Positions 24,599-37,575 of a DNA stretch of 64,000 nucleotides are shown one piece after another (positions within the stretch are counted from its first letter, which is position 1; each line of letters starts with the position of its first letter). Origin of the DNA: Odobenus rosmarus divergens (taxonomy: Eukaryota; Chordata; Mammalia; Carnivora; Odobenidae); contig NW_004451011.1 in the NCBI RefSeq assembly GCF_000321225.1, positions 733,174 through 797,173 on the forward strand, written 5' to 3'. The position numbers were made by a program, and so were the translations under genes. The notes below the pieces were generated by a model that had not been told where the DNA came from, did no database searches, and was given only the letters and a program-made list of their open reading frames with translations.

Positions 24599-24778
24599 TT
24601 TTTAGAGATTTATTTATTTATTTGGGGATGTTAGGAGAGAGGGAGAGAGAGAATCTCAAGTAGACTTCCTGCTGAGCACAGAGCCAGAGTCAGGGCTCAG
24701 TTCTCACAGCCCTGAGATCACTACCTGAGCAGAAATCAAGAGTTGGACATTCAACTGACTGAGCCACCCAGGTGTCCC
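24599..24778 (-). mobile_element. SINEC, antisense
   Basis: Older copy with flanking CATGCTGCCTTT (24587-24598) and CACGCTGCCTTT (from 24778). Confidence 0.9.
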
Positions 24779-24827
24779 ACGCTGCCTTTGTTTTTCTCCT
24801 AACTTTTCTTCTACATCTGCATGTGCA

Positions 24828-24844
24828 TGCACACACACACTCAC
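24828..24844 (+). repeat. Short CA microsatellite
   Basis: A short CA-rich run (ACACACACACACTCACAC). Confidence 0.7.
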
Positions 24845-25328
24845 ACCTTAATCTATATGCCCATCCCAACTCTTGGACCCTAGTACATTTTGACATTGAA
24901 TCAAAATTATACCAACATTATTACATGTTCATTGAGAAAAGTTTTTCAGGAACAAACACCAATAGCCCCAATAACTTCCAATAAACTCCAACAAATGATA
25001 AACCCTCCCAAAACATCAACAAATTTATGGATCAATTTTCTATATTATAAAATGTTTTTACAATTTTTGCTATACTTTTTTTATTTACTAAGGTAATAAT
25101 AATAAATAATAATAGTAAAGTAATAATTCTGTCTTTCTGACAGAAGTGTTCATTTAAATTGCAGAGTGAAGATTTGAATCATCCTGCAGCTTTGCCTGCA
25201 TCAAATTTTACCAATTTTTATATTCTCTTTGTGAGGGTTCTTTAGTGACTGTTGTTTCTACCAGATCCAACTTTTCTGAGACAAATTTTGCAAATATGCA
25301 CTTGAAGATTTGATCTTCAGCCAATTTT

Positions 25329-25537
25329 ATACTATTATTTATTTATTTTTAAAGATTTTATTTATTTATTTGACAGAGAGAGACACAGCAAGAGCAGGAA
25401 CACAAGCAGGGGGAGTGGGAGAGGGAGAAACAGGTTTCCTGCCGAGCAGGGAGCCCGATGTGGGACTCGATCCCAGGACCCTGGGATCATGACCTGAGCA
25501 GAAGGCAGGCGCTTAACGACTGAGCCACGCAGGCGCC
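25329..25537 (-). mobile_element. SINEC, antisense, younger of a stacked pair
   Basis: Low divergence. Target duplication CTTCAGCCAATTTT on both sides (25315-25328 and 25538-25551). Inserted into the flanking duplication of the next SINE. Confidence 0.93.
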
Positions 25538-25551
25538 CTTCAGCCAATTTT

Positions 25552-25745
25552 TTAAAAATATGTATTAATTTATTTATTTCAGCAGGAGGGCTGTGGCGAG
25601 GGAGAGGGAGAGAAACAGACTCTGTGCTGAGCACAAAGCCCAACGTGGGGCTGGATCCCATGACCCTGAGATTAAGACCATGAGATCATGAACTGAGCCA
25701 AAACCAACGGTTCGATGCTTAACCGACTGAGCCACCCAGGTGCCC
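25552..25745 (-). mobile_element. SINEC, antisense, older of a stacked pair
   Basis: More diverged copy. Its own target duplication TGATCTTCAG-YCAATT is seen at 25311 and 25746, with the younger SINE lying inside the left copy. Confidence 0.92.
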
Positions 25746-26024
25746 TGATCTTCAGTCAATTCTTAGTCAGCAACCACATCTTACCACATGCAGTCATAGT
25801 CATTTTTGTTTTTAATTCGTATTGGTTATTTTTACCAGAAATATCCATTATGAATTGGACACCAGACTAATAGTTTGTATTTATTTCTTAGTCAACCCTG
25901 AGAAAGTTGAGAGCATTTTATGCAACTTAGAGAGCGAGGTAAAACAGAGAGAAAGATCCAGACATGGAGACATAAATAAAACAGGCTGAGATCAAGCAAA
26001 AAGAATAAAATTATATTTATGGTA

Positions 26025-26245
26025 ATTGTAATAGCTACTGTTGATTGAGCACTTACTATCTGCCCTGTTCTAAATACTTTAAATGGGCTTACATTTATTT
26101 AACTCTCACAATAACTCTTTGCAGAGATATAATTATTATTTCCATTTTAAGATGGGGAAGCTTTGGCACAAAGACTGGAAATCAATTGTCCCCAAATACA
26201 CAGCCGGTAGAGGGCAGATGCAGGATTCAAGCCTAGGCAGTCTGT
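26025..26245 (-). mobile_element. MIR relic, antisense
   Basis: Contains GATTGAGCACTTACTATCTG, ATTTCCATTTTAAGATGGGG and TCAAGCCTAGGCAGTCTG. Confidence 0.75.
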
Positions 26246-26674
26246 GACAGAGAAGCTGCAAGGGTCCTTGTACACTATTGCTTATTTCTTAGTATTGCAG
26301 CATCAGAATGTCCTCTGGAACAAAATGGTGACATGAGTCAAAATGTCCTTCTTTCACACCATGCTTTTCTGCAACCTGAAATGCCCTCCCACACCATCTG
26401 TACCTAATGCAATTATATGCTTCCTAAAGAGGAGCTGGCCTGACCTGGAGGAGGAGGGGCCCACTGCCCACAGGGGAGGGCTGGGGCTCTGCCCTTCTGT
26501 TGGGCTTCCCAGAATCTGAGCTAATCCTTGCTGGAGATCTTATCTATTTTGCCATTTTTGCTTCTTCATCTTCCTCCTTAGACCACAAGCTCCTTAAGGG
26601 CAGGAGTTAGGTTTCATTATATCTGTTTCCATGTCCTAGTGTCAGACTGGTACAGATTATTAGAAAGGCTATGA

Positions 26675-26873
26675 GGGGCACCTGCGTGGCTCAGTTGTTA
26701 AGCATCTGACTTCGGCTCAGGTCATGATCCCAGGGTCCTGGGATCGAGCCCCACATCGGGCTCCCTGCTCCGCGGGAGGCCTGCTTCTCCCTCTCCCACT
26801 GCCCCTGCTTGTGTTCCTGCTCTCGCTGTCTCTCTCTCTGTCAAATAAATAAATAAAATCTTTAAAAAAAAAA
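26675..26873 (+). mobile_element. SINEC, sense
   Basis: Full length with target duplication AAAGGCTATGA at 26664-26674 and 26874-26884. Confidence 0.95.
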
Positions 26874-26884
26874 AAAGGCTATGA

Positions 26885-27408
26885 AATTTCCTGAATGAAT
26901 GAATATGTCATTTCACTAATAGTGAATTCCACTAATAGTGATTTGCTTTATTATTTACTTTTTAGTGCTATTACTTTGGCCTGACAAGTTCTTCTGCATA
27001 AAGGGGCCTGTGACCTGTCATGGCAGTTCTGGAAACTTCCTAATTAAAAGCTCATGAAGTTCTGATGTTGTGGTGCAAGTGACTGGGCTGGGGGAAATTA
27101 TTTAATTTCCACTGTTTTCTGTTTTGTTCTAAAAATCCTACGGGTATCCGGTAATGGCAGATTTCATTAGCAAGGGAATTTGAATGTAATAGAGTAAATT
27201 AAAGTCTAAAACCAGAACAAGTCTATTTAGAATGTGTATCTGTACTGCACTGCATGTGTGTACATACATACTGGACTCTATATTTGATCTATAATGTTGC
27301 AGAAGATATCCCTGTGTATTACCCAGGCAGCCCAAGTCAGAGATCCTAACGTTGCCTAGAACTCCCCACCTGTCCCACACTGCAATCCAATCCATCACCT
27401 AGTTTTGT
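26885..27408. other. Intergenic, nothing recognised
   Basis: AT-rich. No repeat or gene assigned. Confidence 0.5.
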
Positions 27409-27422
27409 TGATTCTATCTTTT

Positions 27423-27586
27423 TTTGGGGGGGAGGGGCAAATGGAGGGGGAGAGAGAGAAAAATCCCAAGCAGGCTCAATGCTCAGCCTGGAGCCGGACA
27501 TGGGGCTCGATCTCACAACCCTGAGATCATGACCTGAGCCATAATCAAGAGTCAGATGCTTGATCTACTGAGCCACCCAGGTGCCC
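27423..27586 (-). mobile_element. SINEC, antisense
   Basis: Target duplication TGATTCTATCTTTT at 27409-27422 and 27587-27600. Confidence 0.94.
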
Positions 27587-27954
27587 TGATTCTATCTTTT
27601 AAATAGTTCTTGAGCCTGTCCCTTCTTCTCCATCCAGCTGTCATTGTCTTAGCTTAAAGTCTCATCACGGTGAATAACAAAAGCTTTTTACTGTCTCCCT
27701 AACTTCAGTCTTGCTCTGTTTTAACTCCTTATTCTCTCTGTAGTCCAAGTGGTCATTTTACCAAGCAAATCTGATCCTGCCACTCCCCTGCACATTGGTC
27801 CTTTCATCATGGAGTTCCTAAAATTACTTCCAAAACACTGTCCCTAATGCATCCTTTCCTAGATCTTTTGCCGCCTCAGTTTCTGTGTCCGCAGTGGAGT
27901 CTCCCTCCAAATATAGTCCCCTACCTTCTGTGTTCCTGCCTGAGTTCCAAGCAG

Positions 27955-28175
27955 TATGGCATAGACATTTGGAGCAAATGCAGATGTGTGGAATTGCCTG
28001 AGTGGCCCACTTACACCATAGGCATTTGGGCAATTCAGTTAACCTTTCTAATTCTCATCTGTGAAATGGAGATAATAAGTAGCTGCTATGTATAATTGTT
28101 ATGAGGAGTTCCATGAGAAGTTCCACGTAAAATGCTTGCATATAGTAATCCCTTTGTGAATATTAGTCGCTGTCT
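27955..28175 (+). mobile_element. MIR relic
   Basis: Contains GGGCAATTCAGTTAACCTTT, CATCTGTGAAATGGAGATAA and GTAAAATGCTTGCATATAGT. Confidence 0.7.
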
Positions 28176-28527
28176 TGGCTGAGATTTGGTTAGTCTACCT
28201 CCTCTTCTAGACTCTGTACTCCATGACTGTGTACAATGACTCTTGCCTCTTTAGCAACTAAGATAATTTCTCACACAAAATGAATGTGCATTAACTGTTT
28301 GCTCAATGGACAAATGAATGGATTTGCCAAATGGACAAGTTAATTATCTTCTGAATCATTTGGTCTGATATGTTTTGTGTAATGGAGAAGAGTTCAAATA
28401 ACTTCTAAAATGGTGAGTTATTACTTCACTCCGTCCTGAGACTGGTGGGTTGCTTAATGACACACTGCAGATGTTGAGTTTTATAAATTCTAAGAGACAG
28501 AGCTTTTGGTCAGATTTAACTAAGGAA

Positions 28528-28680
28528 GCATAAGGTCATGGAGACCTGGGTTCTAGCCCTATCTCTGCCACTAACTGGATATGTGACTGTGAGAAAGTTA
28601 AGTGCCAGGGTCTCTGTTTCCTTCTGTAGACAAAGAATGTTGGGCCAGATGATATCAGAGATTCCTTTCAGCTCTCCAAT
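28528..28680 (+). mobile_element. MIR-type relic
   Basis: Contains GACCTGGGTTCTAGCCCTAT and CTGCCACTAACTGGATATGT. The 3' part diverges from the usual MIR. Confidence 0.55.
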
Positions 28681-30164
28681 CAACTTCTTTTGTGAGTTGT
28701 CAAAGTAGTAATTGGGGAAATTGCATATGACAGGTAGTATATAAAACAAATGCAATATAACAGAGTCTTAAATATTATCTTTCAATGAGGATTCCCGATA
28801 TGATGTCACTTTAATTTTGAGAAACAAAAAAATTTTGATAGTATGATTTTGGAGCTGGAATGAGCCATAAAAGACATGATTGTTGTTAATAAAAGAAAGA
28901 GAAAGGCTCCCTCCCATCAATCCAGTAAAAGAAATAATGTTTACTTTACACAATGGGTTTGATGAACTATTTGTGTTAATAACCAAGATATTGTAAATGT
29001 GTCATTGAGTATTTGGGGACAAATCCAAAGGTTCTGCGAGTTAAACTAGTATAGTGCATATACATAGTGGACTTAGATCTAGTCATCTGGGTTATAAACC
29101 AAAAGCTCACACATGAGTGGGTGGCTATTCCAGGACAAATCCAAATTAGGGTAATCTTAGGGAATGTGATTATCACTTAATGAGTGGAGGCCTAAGTAAT
29201 CACATGGTATCTTACTGGGGAAAAATTGTGGAAACAAAACGTAGATGGTTGTCTTAAACCAACTCCACTCTGTGGCTCACAGATCCCAGGTGGTCCATGG
29301 AATTATCTTAAGGGTCTACAAATTCACGAGCTCATTAACCATTTATTGTGTGTTGACTGAATCAACCAATGATGTTAATGATAAAAATGACTTCCTTTCT
29401 GTTTGTTTCCTATAGAGCAGAATAAAAAAGAACACATCTCAACTAAAAAAAAAAAAAAAAACCACATCTCTTTTTAAAATGTCCTTCTAGCTAGGAAAGT
29501 AGGCTTAGATATACATGGGAAGAAGAGTTTCTTGGGTAGGGCAGAGAGGTCCCCAATGCAACGGCAGACACAGATGGTCTAAATGGAAGGTATTTCTCTA
29601 TTTGGAACAGTGAATTATCAGGCTGTCATGACTCAATGTTATTAAAAATTCAAATCAAATAACTTACTGCCCTTGTTCTGCTTCCAGTCTCATTGAGCTG
29701 TTTTCTGATAATTTTGCTAGCTCTGTAAATTTGCCCACAGAGAGGACAGGGACACCTTGCTCACTTGACTACTGTAATTCTCTGTAAATAAATTGGCATT
29801 CTGGTTTATGGAGATGGATATTTGTGTGCTCAGTTTAAAGTGAGTGTTACTGACTTCAGTTTTGGTCTTCTTCTGCCAAGGAAATCTATTTGGGAGATTG
29901 TAAAGCTGGGAATACCATCCTTAACCACAAGTATTTCCCAAGGTCAAGGGTACTTTGGGAGATCACTTGGCACTCATGGAGCTGAGGCTTTTCTAGGGAT
30001 ATTTTGCACTGCTTTGCCCTTATCACTGGATAAGCATCTTGTCCAGTCCTCTCATTTCGTAGATGGACAAACTAAGGCATACATCACAAAATGACTGTGG
30101 TTTCATGTTCTGCACTTAGTTGGCATCACTGAGAGCTAGCTATCTGCAAGTTTATGATATGTTT
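28681..30164. other. Intergenic, nothing recognised
   Basis: An A-run at 29443-29460 may mark the 3' end of an old retroposon. No gene recognised. Confidence 0.5.
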
Positions 30165-30478
30165 TGAAAAATTTTTTATTTTGAAATAATTTTGGATTTA
30201 CACAAGAAACACAAAGTACAAAGGTACTCTGCATCCAGCTTCCCCTAATGTTAACATATTACATAACCATAGTGTGTTTATCAAAACTAAGAGGTACAAT
30301 ACTAACTGAACTACAAGCTTTATTCAGATTTCCTCAGTTTTTCCCACTGGTGTCCTTTTCCTGCTCCAGGATGCAATCCAAGATACCATGTTGCATTTAG
30401 TTGTCCCATTTCCTTTGTTGCCTTAAATTGGTGATGGTTTCTCAGTCCTTACCTTTCTTTGATGACTTACACACTTTT
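30165..30478 (-). mobile_element. Ancient L1-type 3' region, same family as 16781
   Basis: Shares wording with the 16781 block (TTAACATATTACATAACCAT; TATCAAAACTAAGAGGTAC). Terminated by a SINEC insertion. Confidence 0.5.
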
Positions 30479-30665
30479 TTTTTAAAGATTTTATTTATTT
30501 ATTTGAGAGAGAGAGAATGAGAGATAGAGAGCGTGAGAGGGAAGAGGGTCAGAAGGAGAAGCAGACTCCCTGCTGAGCAGGGAGCCCGATGTGGGACTCG
30601 ATCCCGGGAGTCCAGGATCATGACCTGAGCTGAAGGCAGTCGCTTAACCAACTGAGCCACCCAGG
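30479..30665 (-). mobile_element. SINEC, antisense
   Basis: Target duplication TGACTTACACACTTTT at 30463-30478 and 30666-30681. Inserted at the end of an L1-like relic. Confidence 0.95.
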
Positions 30666-31449
30666 TGACTTACACACTTTTGAAGAATATTGATCAGGTA
30701 TTTTGTAGAATGTCTCCCAGTTTGTATTTGTTTCATGTTTCCTCGGGTTTAGACTGATGTTATGGATTTCGGGGAAGAGTCCTTCTTGTCACATGGTATC
30801 AGGAATGCATGCCGTCACTGAAGATATTAACCCAGCACTTGGCTGAAATGGTGTGCGCCAGATTTCTCCACTGTAAGTGTAAATGCTGTTAGGTAGAGTC
30901 GCTAACGTCAACCTCCACTCAAGGAGAGGGACATTGAGCTCCATCTTTTGGAGGGAGGAGTATCAACAAATTCATCGGTGTATCTTAAAACCACCACACT
31001 ATTTTATAACTTTTGGGTGGAAATATTTTGAGCCTATACAATATCCTGTTTCTCTTTACAGTTTCATCTACTAATTTTAGCATGCCTCAGACGAACCTGC
31101 CTAGAGCATAATTACTGTCGTATTCTAATAGTAATTTTATTTTTCTCATTCTTTCTATGTTTATTAGAAACAATATTTTTAATGGATATCTATTTGTACC
31201 CCAGAGTGTTTTGTGACCTGGCATCTTTTTATCTGGCTTCTGAACTTGGTAACCAGGGATAAGTCCTTGAGATCTTTTCTTCTAGAAGAGAGATTCACAG
31301 GTTTCTTTCCCCATTCCTTTTGTAGTGATCAGATTTTCTCTAAGTCTTGGCATTTAAACAATATTACACATACCATTGTTGTCAGCTTTCCAACAAAAAA
31401 GTCAAAGATGAGATTTCTGTTATCTTAATCTGTTTTATAGGATGCTCTT

Positions 31450-31590
31450 ACTCTTAAAAAATTTTTTTATTAAGTATAGTTGACATATAATGTTACATTA
31501 GTTTCAGGTGCACAATATAGTGATTTGACAATTCTATACATTATGCAATGTTCACTACGTTAAGTGTAGTTACCATCTATGACTTTAAGG
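31450..31590 (-). mobile_element. L1MA-type 3' end, antisense
   Basis: Contains the reverse complement of the common L1 3' end (AAGTATAGTTGACATATAAT; TTACATTAGTTTCAGGTGC). Confidence 0.65.
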
Positions 31591-31664
31591 AGCATCTTAC
31601 TCTTTGCATATCTAATTTAGCTTGTGTTGGGTTAGCTGGTATCATCAGTTCACTTTACTTTCTT

Positions 31665-31868
31665 TTTTTAAAGATTTATTTATTTTAGAGAGAGAGAGAG
31701 CGCATGAGTGGGGGGGAGGGAAAGAGGGAGAGGGAGAGAAAGAATCTCAAGCAGACTCCCCCTTGAGCACAGAGCGGGATGTGGGGCTCGATCTCACAAC
31801 CCTGAGATCATGACCTAATCTGAAATCAAGAGTCTGATGCTTAACTGACTGAGACACCCAGGCACCCT
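31665..31868 (-). mobile_element. SINEC, antisense
   Basis: Target duplication GTTCACTTTACTTTCTT at 31648-31664 and 31869-31885. Confidence 0.95.
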
Positions 31869-31885
31869 GTTCACTTTACTTTCTT

Positions 31886-33289
31886 ACCTTTTGTTAGACT
31901 ACAGACTAAAGATGTAAGCAGATACATTTTGCCGTGTATCAGTTTAAATACTTTTATGTAGTTCCCTACATTTCAGTGTTTCAAAGACTTAGAATATTTT
32001 CTTTGTTAATGGAAAATTTCGAATATTAAAAAGTAGAAAGGACAGTATCATAAACTCTCATGTACCTATGATCCAGCTTCAACATTTCTCAACATACAGT
32101 CAACCTTGTTTCATCTGTAAATTTTTCCCCTGTCTTGCAGCTTCCTACCCTTGTTTATCTTGAACCTAATCCCAGGTATTACATTGTTTAATCTGAAAGT
32201 CTTCAGTAGGTATTAGAATGTTTTTTGGTGTCAACTAGAAATGATAATTAATTAATTTGCTCATCGACTTATTTATTGACTGGCATTGAGCTACATTCAA
32301 GAGAAATGAATAGAAAAAAACATGAATTCATTCCCTGCTCTCTTGGAGTCTAGATTCAATTGCACACTGAAGTTACTATCCGAGCCACCTTAGTTACTTC
32401 ACCTCTTAGTTACTTAACTTCTCTTTGGCCCGGTTTCTTGGTATGTAAAAGGGGATAGTAATGATACCTTACTTAAAAGATCCTTGTGAAGAACAAATGG
32501 ATAATTTATGGAAATTTGAGCATTGAAAATGATTATTGATTTTAGTTAATTGAAATGGATTCAATCTATTGAAAACCTGCGAGTCCATGCTAATACTTAA
32601 AGAAAGGAGTCGGGGGAAGAAACTAATTTGTCTCTAGTTGGGATGGCTATCAAACCACCTTTTTATTTTGAAGGCTGATAAATAAAGGGAAAGCATTAAG
32701 CATTTATCTACCTTTTAAAATAGAAACTATATTTTGGGGTAACTAAATAGCCACTATTGTTCAGGGAAATCTCTAATTTACAGAATTGTTAGCTAGGAAA
32801 TGTAGAAGGTAACATATAATTAGGAACTCATTATTTTGCCACCCCCTAAGGAGAATATTGATTCAGGAAAAGACAAAACCATTAAACCATTTAAGTTAAT
32901 GGTTGATAGGCAGGGTAGCCATTCATCCAACTTTGCCAGAAATAGTCCTGGTTTCTGACTGTAGTCCAGATGTAACTATTCATACTGCAGATAGTATTCT
33001 GATTACAGTGGAAGGATAGAGCTGTCATTACTTTAACCCAGTGTCAATCTCAGCATCATTAAGGGTGGGATCATCATGTACGTGTGTACTTCTTGGTGTG
33101 TTATAACGGAAATAAACAGCACGACTTCTGAAGTTCTCTTCATAAAAATGTTCAATTTCTATCTAACCAAGTCTTCAGATCTAATTTCCATCTTACAGAA
33201 ATACCAGGGTAAGGGAGCGATCAAGCAGATCCAGGAGGTGGAACTGGCCTGGGATCTTCAGCAAGTCAGTGTCCTGACCAAAGGAACTC
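31886..33289. other. Intergenic, nothing firmly recognised
   Basis: AT-rich; some L1-like wording near 32,000-32,170, not firm. No gene recognised. Confidence 0.45.
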
Positions 33290-33520
33290 TTCTAGGTTAA
33301 AAGTGACATAAGCAACATGGCAACCAGATGCATTGCATGGTTCTGAATTGGATCGTAATGTGGACAAATCAGCTGAAAATGACATCTTAGGGACAGCTGG
33401 GGGAAATGTGAATATGGATTTGGCATTACTGTTAGTTTTGTTAAGTGTGAAAATGTTATTCTTGATACGTAAACTGTAGGGTTTTTTGTTTTGAAAGATA
33501 CATACTGATGTATTCAGTTG
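33290..33520. repeat. Ancient interspersed repeat, same unassigned family as 18705
   Basis: Contains ACATGGCAACCAGATGCATT, GTTCTGAATTGGATC and a GGGACAGCTGGGGGAAATGT segment. The match is by recall only. Confidence 0.35.
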
Positions 33521-33797
33521 TGGAATGTTAGGATGTTCATCATTTACATTAAAAAGACAAAATTTGACAGGAAAACAAAAAAGTTGACAGGAAAAGATAT
33601 AAGACAATATATGTAAAACATGTCATATACATAATGCTCAGTGTTACAATATGTAGTAACGAGTGGTCGGGATGTTAAGAGACATGAAGGGTGAATAGGG
33701 GAAATTACCAAGATGGGCATAGCAGGAGGTCCGATTTTCTCTCTGAAGAATGCTTTCTGGAGGAAGTAACGTGGAAGCTGAGACCTGAAAAAGATAG

Positions 33798-34385
33798 TGT
33801 GGCAGGTAGGATGGCCCCCAGGGCTTGCTGCCTGCTGGTATTCAACTCTTGGGTAATCTCCCCTTGAGGGTGAGCTGGATTGATTTACTGACCTGCTTCT
33901 AGTGAACAGGATATGGGCAGCAGTGATGAAATTTCACTGCCAACATTAAGCTACAAAAAGTCTGTGGCTTCTGTTTTGGGCATTCTCTCTCTCTCCCTCC
34001 CTCTCTGTCTCTCTCCCTCCTCGCCCCCCTTTCTCTCCATTTCTCTTTCTCTCTCCCTTAGATTGCTTATGCTAGGAGAAGCAAACTGCCACGTTGTCAT
34101 CGGCCCCATGGAGAGACCCATGGGTGTGTCCTCAGCTGTTAAGAATGTGCAAGGAAGTGACACATGCCAACAACCAGATGAAAACACTTAGAAGCAGATC
34201 CTTGAACTTCAGGTGAGTCTTCTCCCTTGGCTGACAGCCTGACATTCTCCTCACATGAGAGTTCTGCAGCCAGAGGCTGCGCCTTGATTCCTGACCTGTG
34301 AAAACTGTGAAATAATAAATTTTGTTGCCTTGAGCTGTTAAACTGTGGGACAATTTGTTATACCCAGGAATAGATAACTAGTACA
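33798..34385 (+). mobile_element. MaLR (MLT1-type) solitary LTR
   Basis: Begins TGTGGCAGGTAGGATGGCCC and ends with the MLT1-like polyadenylation region (GTGAAATAATAAATTTTGTT) and AACTAGTACA. It carries an expanded CT tract (about 33983-34060). Old endogenous-retrovirus LTR; no retroviral genes are attached. Confidence 0.8.
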
Positions 34386-36289
34386 GGTAAGAAAGAGTTA
34401 CCTGGCTGGAAGAAGGGCAGAGGTAACCTACTATGATTATTTTCTGTTCTGATCCTTATGTTGATTTAGTATGATATTTACTGTTCATAGACTAATATTG
34501 TTCTAGTTCTTGGCTGAGAGCTCAACATCTTCACATGTATGGGTGCAAAAAAGCTGAAGACTATCTTGATTTTAACCATTTAGGTAAAGCGTTGGCTAGG
34601 AAAATGCCCCAGAACAACTCAGTTAACAAATATTTATTGAGGCCTGTTATTTGCTGCCTAGGCCATGGTGAATGGTTACTTATAAAACCTCACAGCAACT
34701 CTTCCTTTTCCAAAACAAGAAGCTGAAGCTGTGGGAAGTCACGTAATTTGCCCAGGATTACACAGCCAGTAATTAGAAGATCCAGGATGAGAACCCTGTT
34801 AGCAACTGCTATCCATGTGGCCTCTTAGGTACTCAGAATATGTCTCTCCATTTCTGAGTTCTCTTTCAGTGTTTCAAAGAGCAGTATTTCCAGTAAAGAA
34901 TAATGTAGCTGTACAGCACAGTAGATACCACTGACCTTATAGCGGAATGAATACTCTACTAGGACTTGGGGATTCAGTGAAGAAAACAGAGTCCTTTCAA
35001 AGTATTTCAGTCCAGAGGAGAGAGGAAGAAATTGTTTTTTAGCTCTGCTATCTTTCTGGTTTGGCTGAGATGTGGGATTTAGCAGTCCCCAGTTGGCTTT
35101 GGTGTGACATACATCTGTGCTTGAATCCTAGCTTCACCTCTTATCAGCTGTGTGAATGTCACTCTGAGCCAGTTCTATACTTTCTGTGAGCCTCAGTTTC
35201 TCCATATGTAAAATGGTGACAATAGGTCTGCCTTGCAGGGCTGCTGAGGGGATTAAAATAGTATATGCAAAGTACCTACCATAGGTTTAAGACGGGTGTT
35301 CCAAAATGGTAGTTATTAAAAAGAAAAGCCTGATTCTGCACTGGAAGCACTTTTTAAGAGTCACTTCTGAAGAGTGACTTCATAGCTAAAACTTAAAGCC
35401 CCGGTGATATTAATTAGTCTTAAACAAACACTGTCTCTTTACCTCACTTTGATATAGTAAGTTTTAGGGTATATAATTCAACTGCTGCCAATTGGGCAAG
35501 GGTGGTATTTGTTTTCCTGTTCTGTGTAGCTATGTACATTTTCAGTATCCTGAGTTATCAAGCTTTGACTATAGGAAAGTGCATTTTGTCTCTTGAAAGA
35601 TGCAATGAGTCCCTTTAATTATTTCACATTGATTCAATAAAATGGTTCACTGTAGTTTCGGCTCAGATCAGATATTTGCAGTATGATTTGTGTAACTATT
35701 GAGCGCAAAATAACTGAATTTCAAGCTCATGTTCATTTGAATAAGCTGTGGCAATGAAACAATGAAATGATTATATATGAATAATCATGTACATATGATA
35801 CATATACATCTGTATGTATGCCCACTCTAAATATCTAAAAAGAGGAGAATCCAATAAGATATAAATATCTTAATGTCTATATATAGACAAATAATAAAAC
35901 TCTCAAATGATAAAAGTTTCATTACAACTGCAAAGAGTTTCTTCCATTCATTCAAGCTGATAGTTTGTTTTCACTTTTTATACATGCCAGTGATTTGCTT
36001 TCTATAACTATTTTGAGGTGTTTTATTTCTCCCCCAGCAGTGGGGATTAGTTTGTCCTCAGCCGTCTATACCAGTGTTATTCTCAGAATAGTTTGCCAGG
36101 ATTTGGGGATGCGGGCTGACGTTGAAAAAGGGACCTGACCTCTCACTTTTAGACTCTAGTTTGTTTGAATGTCACATATTTACTGAAATTTTAACCATTC
36201 TTTCCTTCACCAGTTGATCACCTCAGAACTGGGTTCAGCCCTGATTACATTTTATCATAATTGATCTTGAATATTTTGCTGGGGTTCAC
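34386..36289. other. Intergenic, one MIR, otherwise unassigned
   Basis: Apart from the MIR at 35108-35325, no feature was recognised. Confidence 0.5.
35108..35325 (+). mobile_element. MIR relic
   Basis: Contains GCTTGAATCCTAGCTTCACC, GCCTCAGTTTCTCCATATGT and GGCTGCTGAGGGGATTAAAA. Confidence 0.75.
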
Positions 36290-36785
36290 TATGACAGGTA
36301 TTTATTGCAATGTAATTCACATCGAATAAACCTCACCCTTTAAAAGTGTACATTTCAATGCATTTTAGTATACTACCAAATTGTGCAATCATCACTATCT
36401 AATTCCAGAACATATTCATCATCCAAAAAAGTAATCCCATACCAATTAGTAATGCCATCACCCCCTGGAAATCCTTAATCTACTTTCTGTCTGTATTGGA
36501 TTTGTTTATTCCAGGCAGTTAGTATAAATGGAATCATGCACTATATAGCCTTTTCTGTCTGTTTTTTTTCACTTAGCTAAGTGTTTTCAAGGTTCATCTA
36601 TGTTGTAGCATGTATCAGTACTTCCTTTTAATGACTAATATTCCTGTGTATAGATTAGATATAGCACTTTTTTATATGTTCATTACTTGATTGGACATTT
36701 GGGTGATTTTACTTTTTGGCTATTGTAGATAATGCTGCTATCAACACTGCATAAGTTTTTGTGTGCAAGTATGTTTTCAATTTTC
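36290..36785 (-). mobile_element. Ancient L1 3' end, antisense
   Basis: Text typical of antisense L1M copies: GGTTCATCTATGTTGTAGCA, TTTTTGGCTATTGTAGATAA and GCTGCTATCAACACTGCATA. It lies about 600 bp upstream of the TCERG1 promoter. Confidence 0.75.
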
Positions 36786-36821
36786 TTGGAGATGGTGCTT
36801 AAGAATGGGGCTTTGCTGCCT

Positions 36822-37022
36822 CACTGCCTTGGTCACGCTCTGCCATTTACTAGTTCTGTGAAGTTACTTCTCTGTACCTCAGTTTCATCTATAAACTGTG
36901 GGTATTCATAGTACCCACCTCTCAGTGTTTATGAGACGTCAAAGAGCTAATACATGTAAAGTACTTAGGACTGTACGTGGTACGTGTTGCTGCGTGTGAA
37001 TAAAAATTATCTATTATTTTAA
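36822..37022 (+). mobile_element. MIR relic just upstream of the TCERG1 promoter
   Basis: Contains CTGCCATTTACTAGTTCTGT, CTCAGTTTCATCTATAAACT and TAATACATGTAAAGTACTTA. Confidence 0.75.
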
Positions 37023-37575
37023 TATTTTGAGTTCCTTAATGATAGTGTTCATCTTCATTATGCCTATGAGATCTGAGTCTAAAGGTTTATTTTTGATTTT
37101 TCCCCTTTAATAAAAAAAGAAACAGAATTCCCTCGGGGTATCAGGATGTGCTGATTTCAGACAAGCCTATTTCGAAACTGAAGGACAGATGCTATATATG
37201 CTGTAAACTGAGCAGAGGCTTGCCACCTCCAACTTGTCTTAATACAGCAACTTATAACACTCATCAGCCGGCAATACAATTTAGGAGGTACTTTTGTAGT
37301 TAGTAATCTATTATTAATAACGCGGCTGTAATCGCGTGATCGCTTAAGACTCGAGTTTGAAAAGCTGGGAAATAGCTTATTTCCACAGCCACTCTGCGAT
37401 TGGCTTAGGCGAGACCCAGGTCGATTTTTTGATTGGCTCTCGCACGGAAAGGGACTCTGCCTGAGCCAGTATTGCCAATATGTGGCCAACATGGCTCCAC
37501 AATTGGCTTTCCTGGAAGCCGGAGGACACGTGGCTACCGCAGCCCGGAGGACGTAGGAGGACCTAGTTCTCCCTA

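Noticed and set aside
33983..34060. CT-rich tract as an independent microsatellite locus
   Set aside because: Lies inside the MLT1-type LTR and is reported with it.
1..37350. Bacterial-type systems, CRISPR arrays or operons
   Set aside because: The DNA is mammalian; no regularly spaced repeats or compact gene clusters are present.
37157..37492. A 111-codon minus-strand open frame ending in the TCERG1 promoter, possible divergent gene
   Set aside because: Its sequence runs through the CCAAT boxes and has no domain. A divergent non-coding transcript is possible but not supported by sequence.
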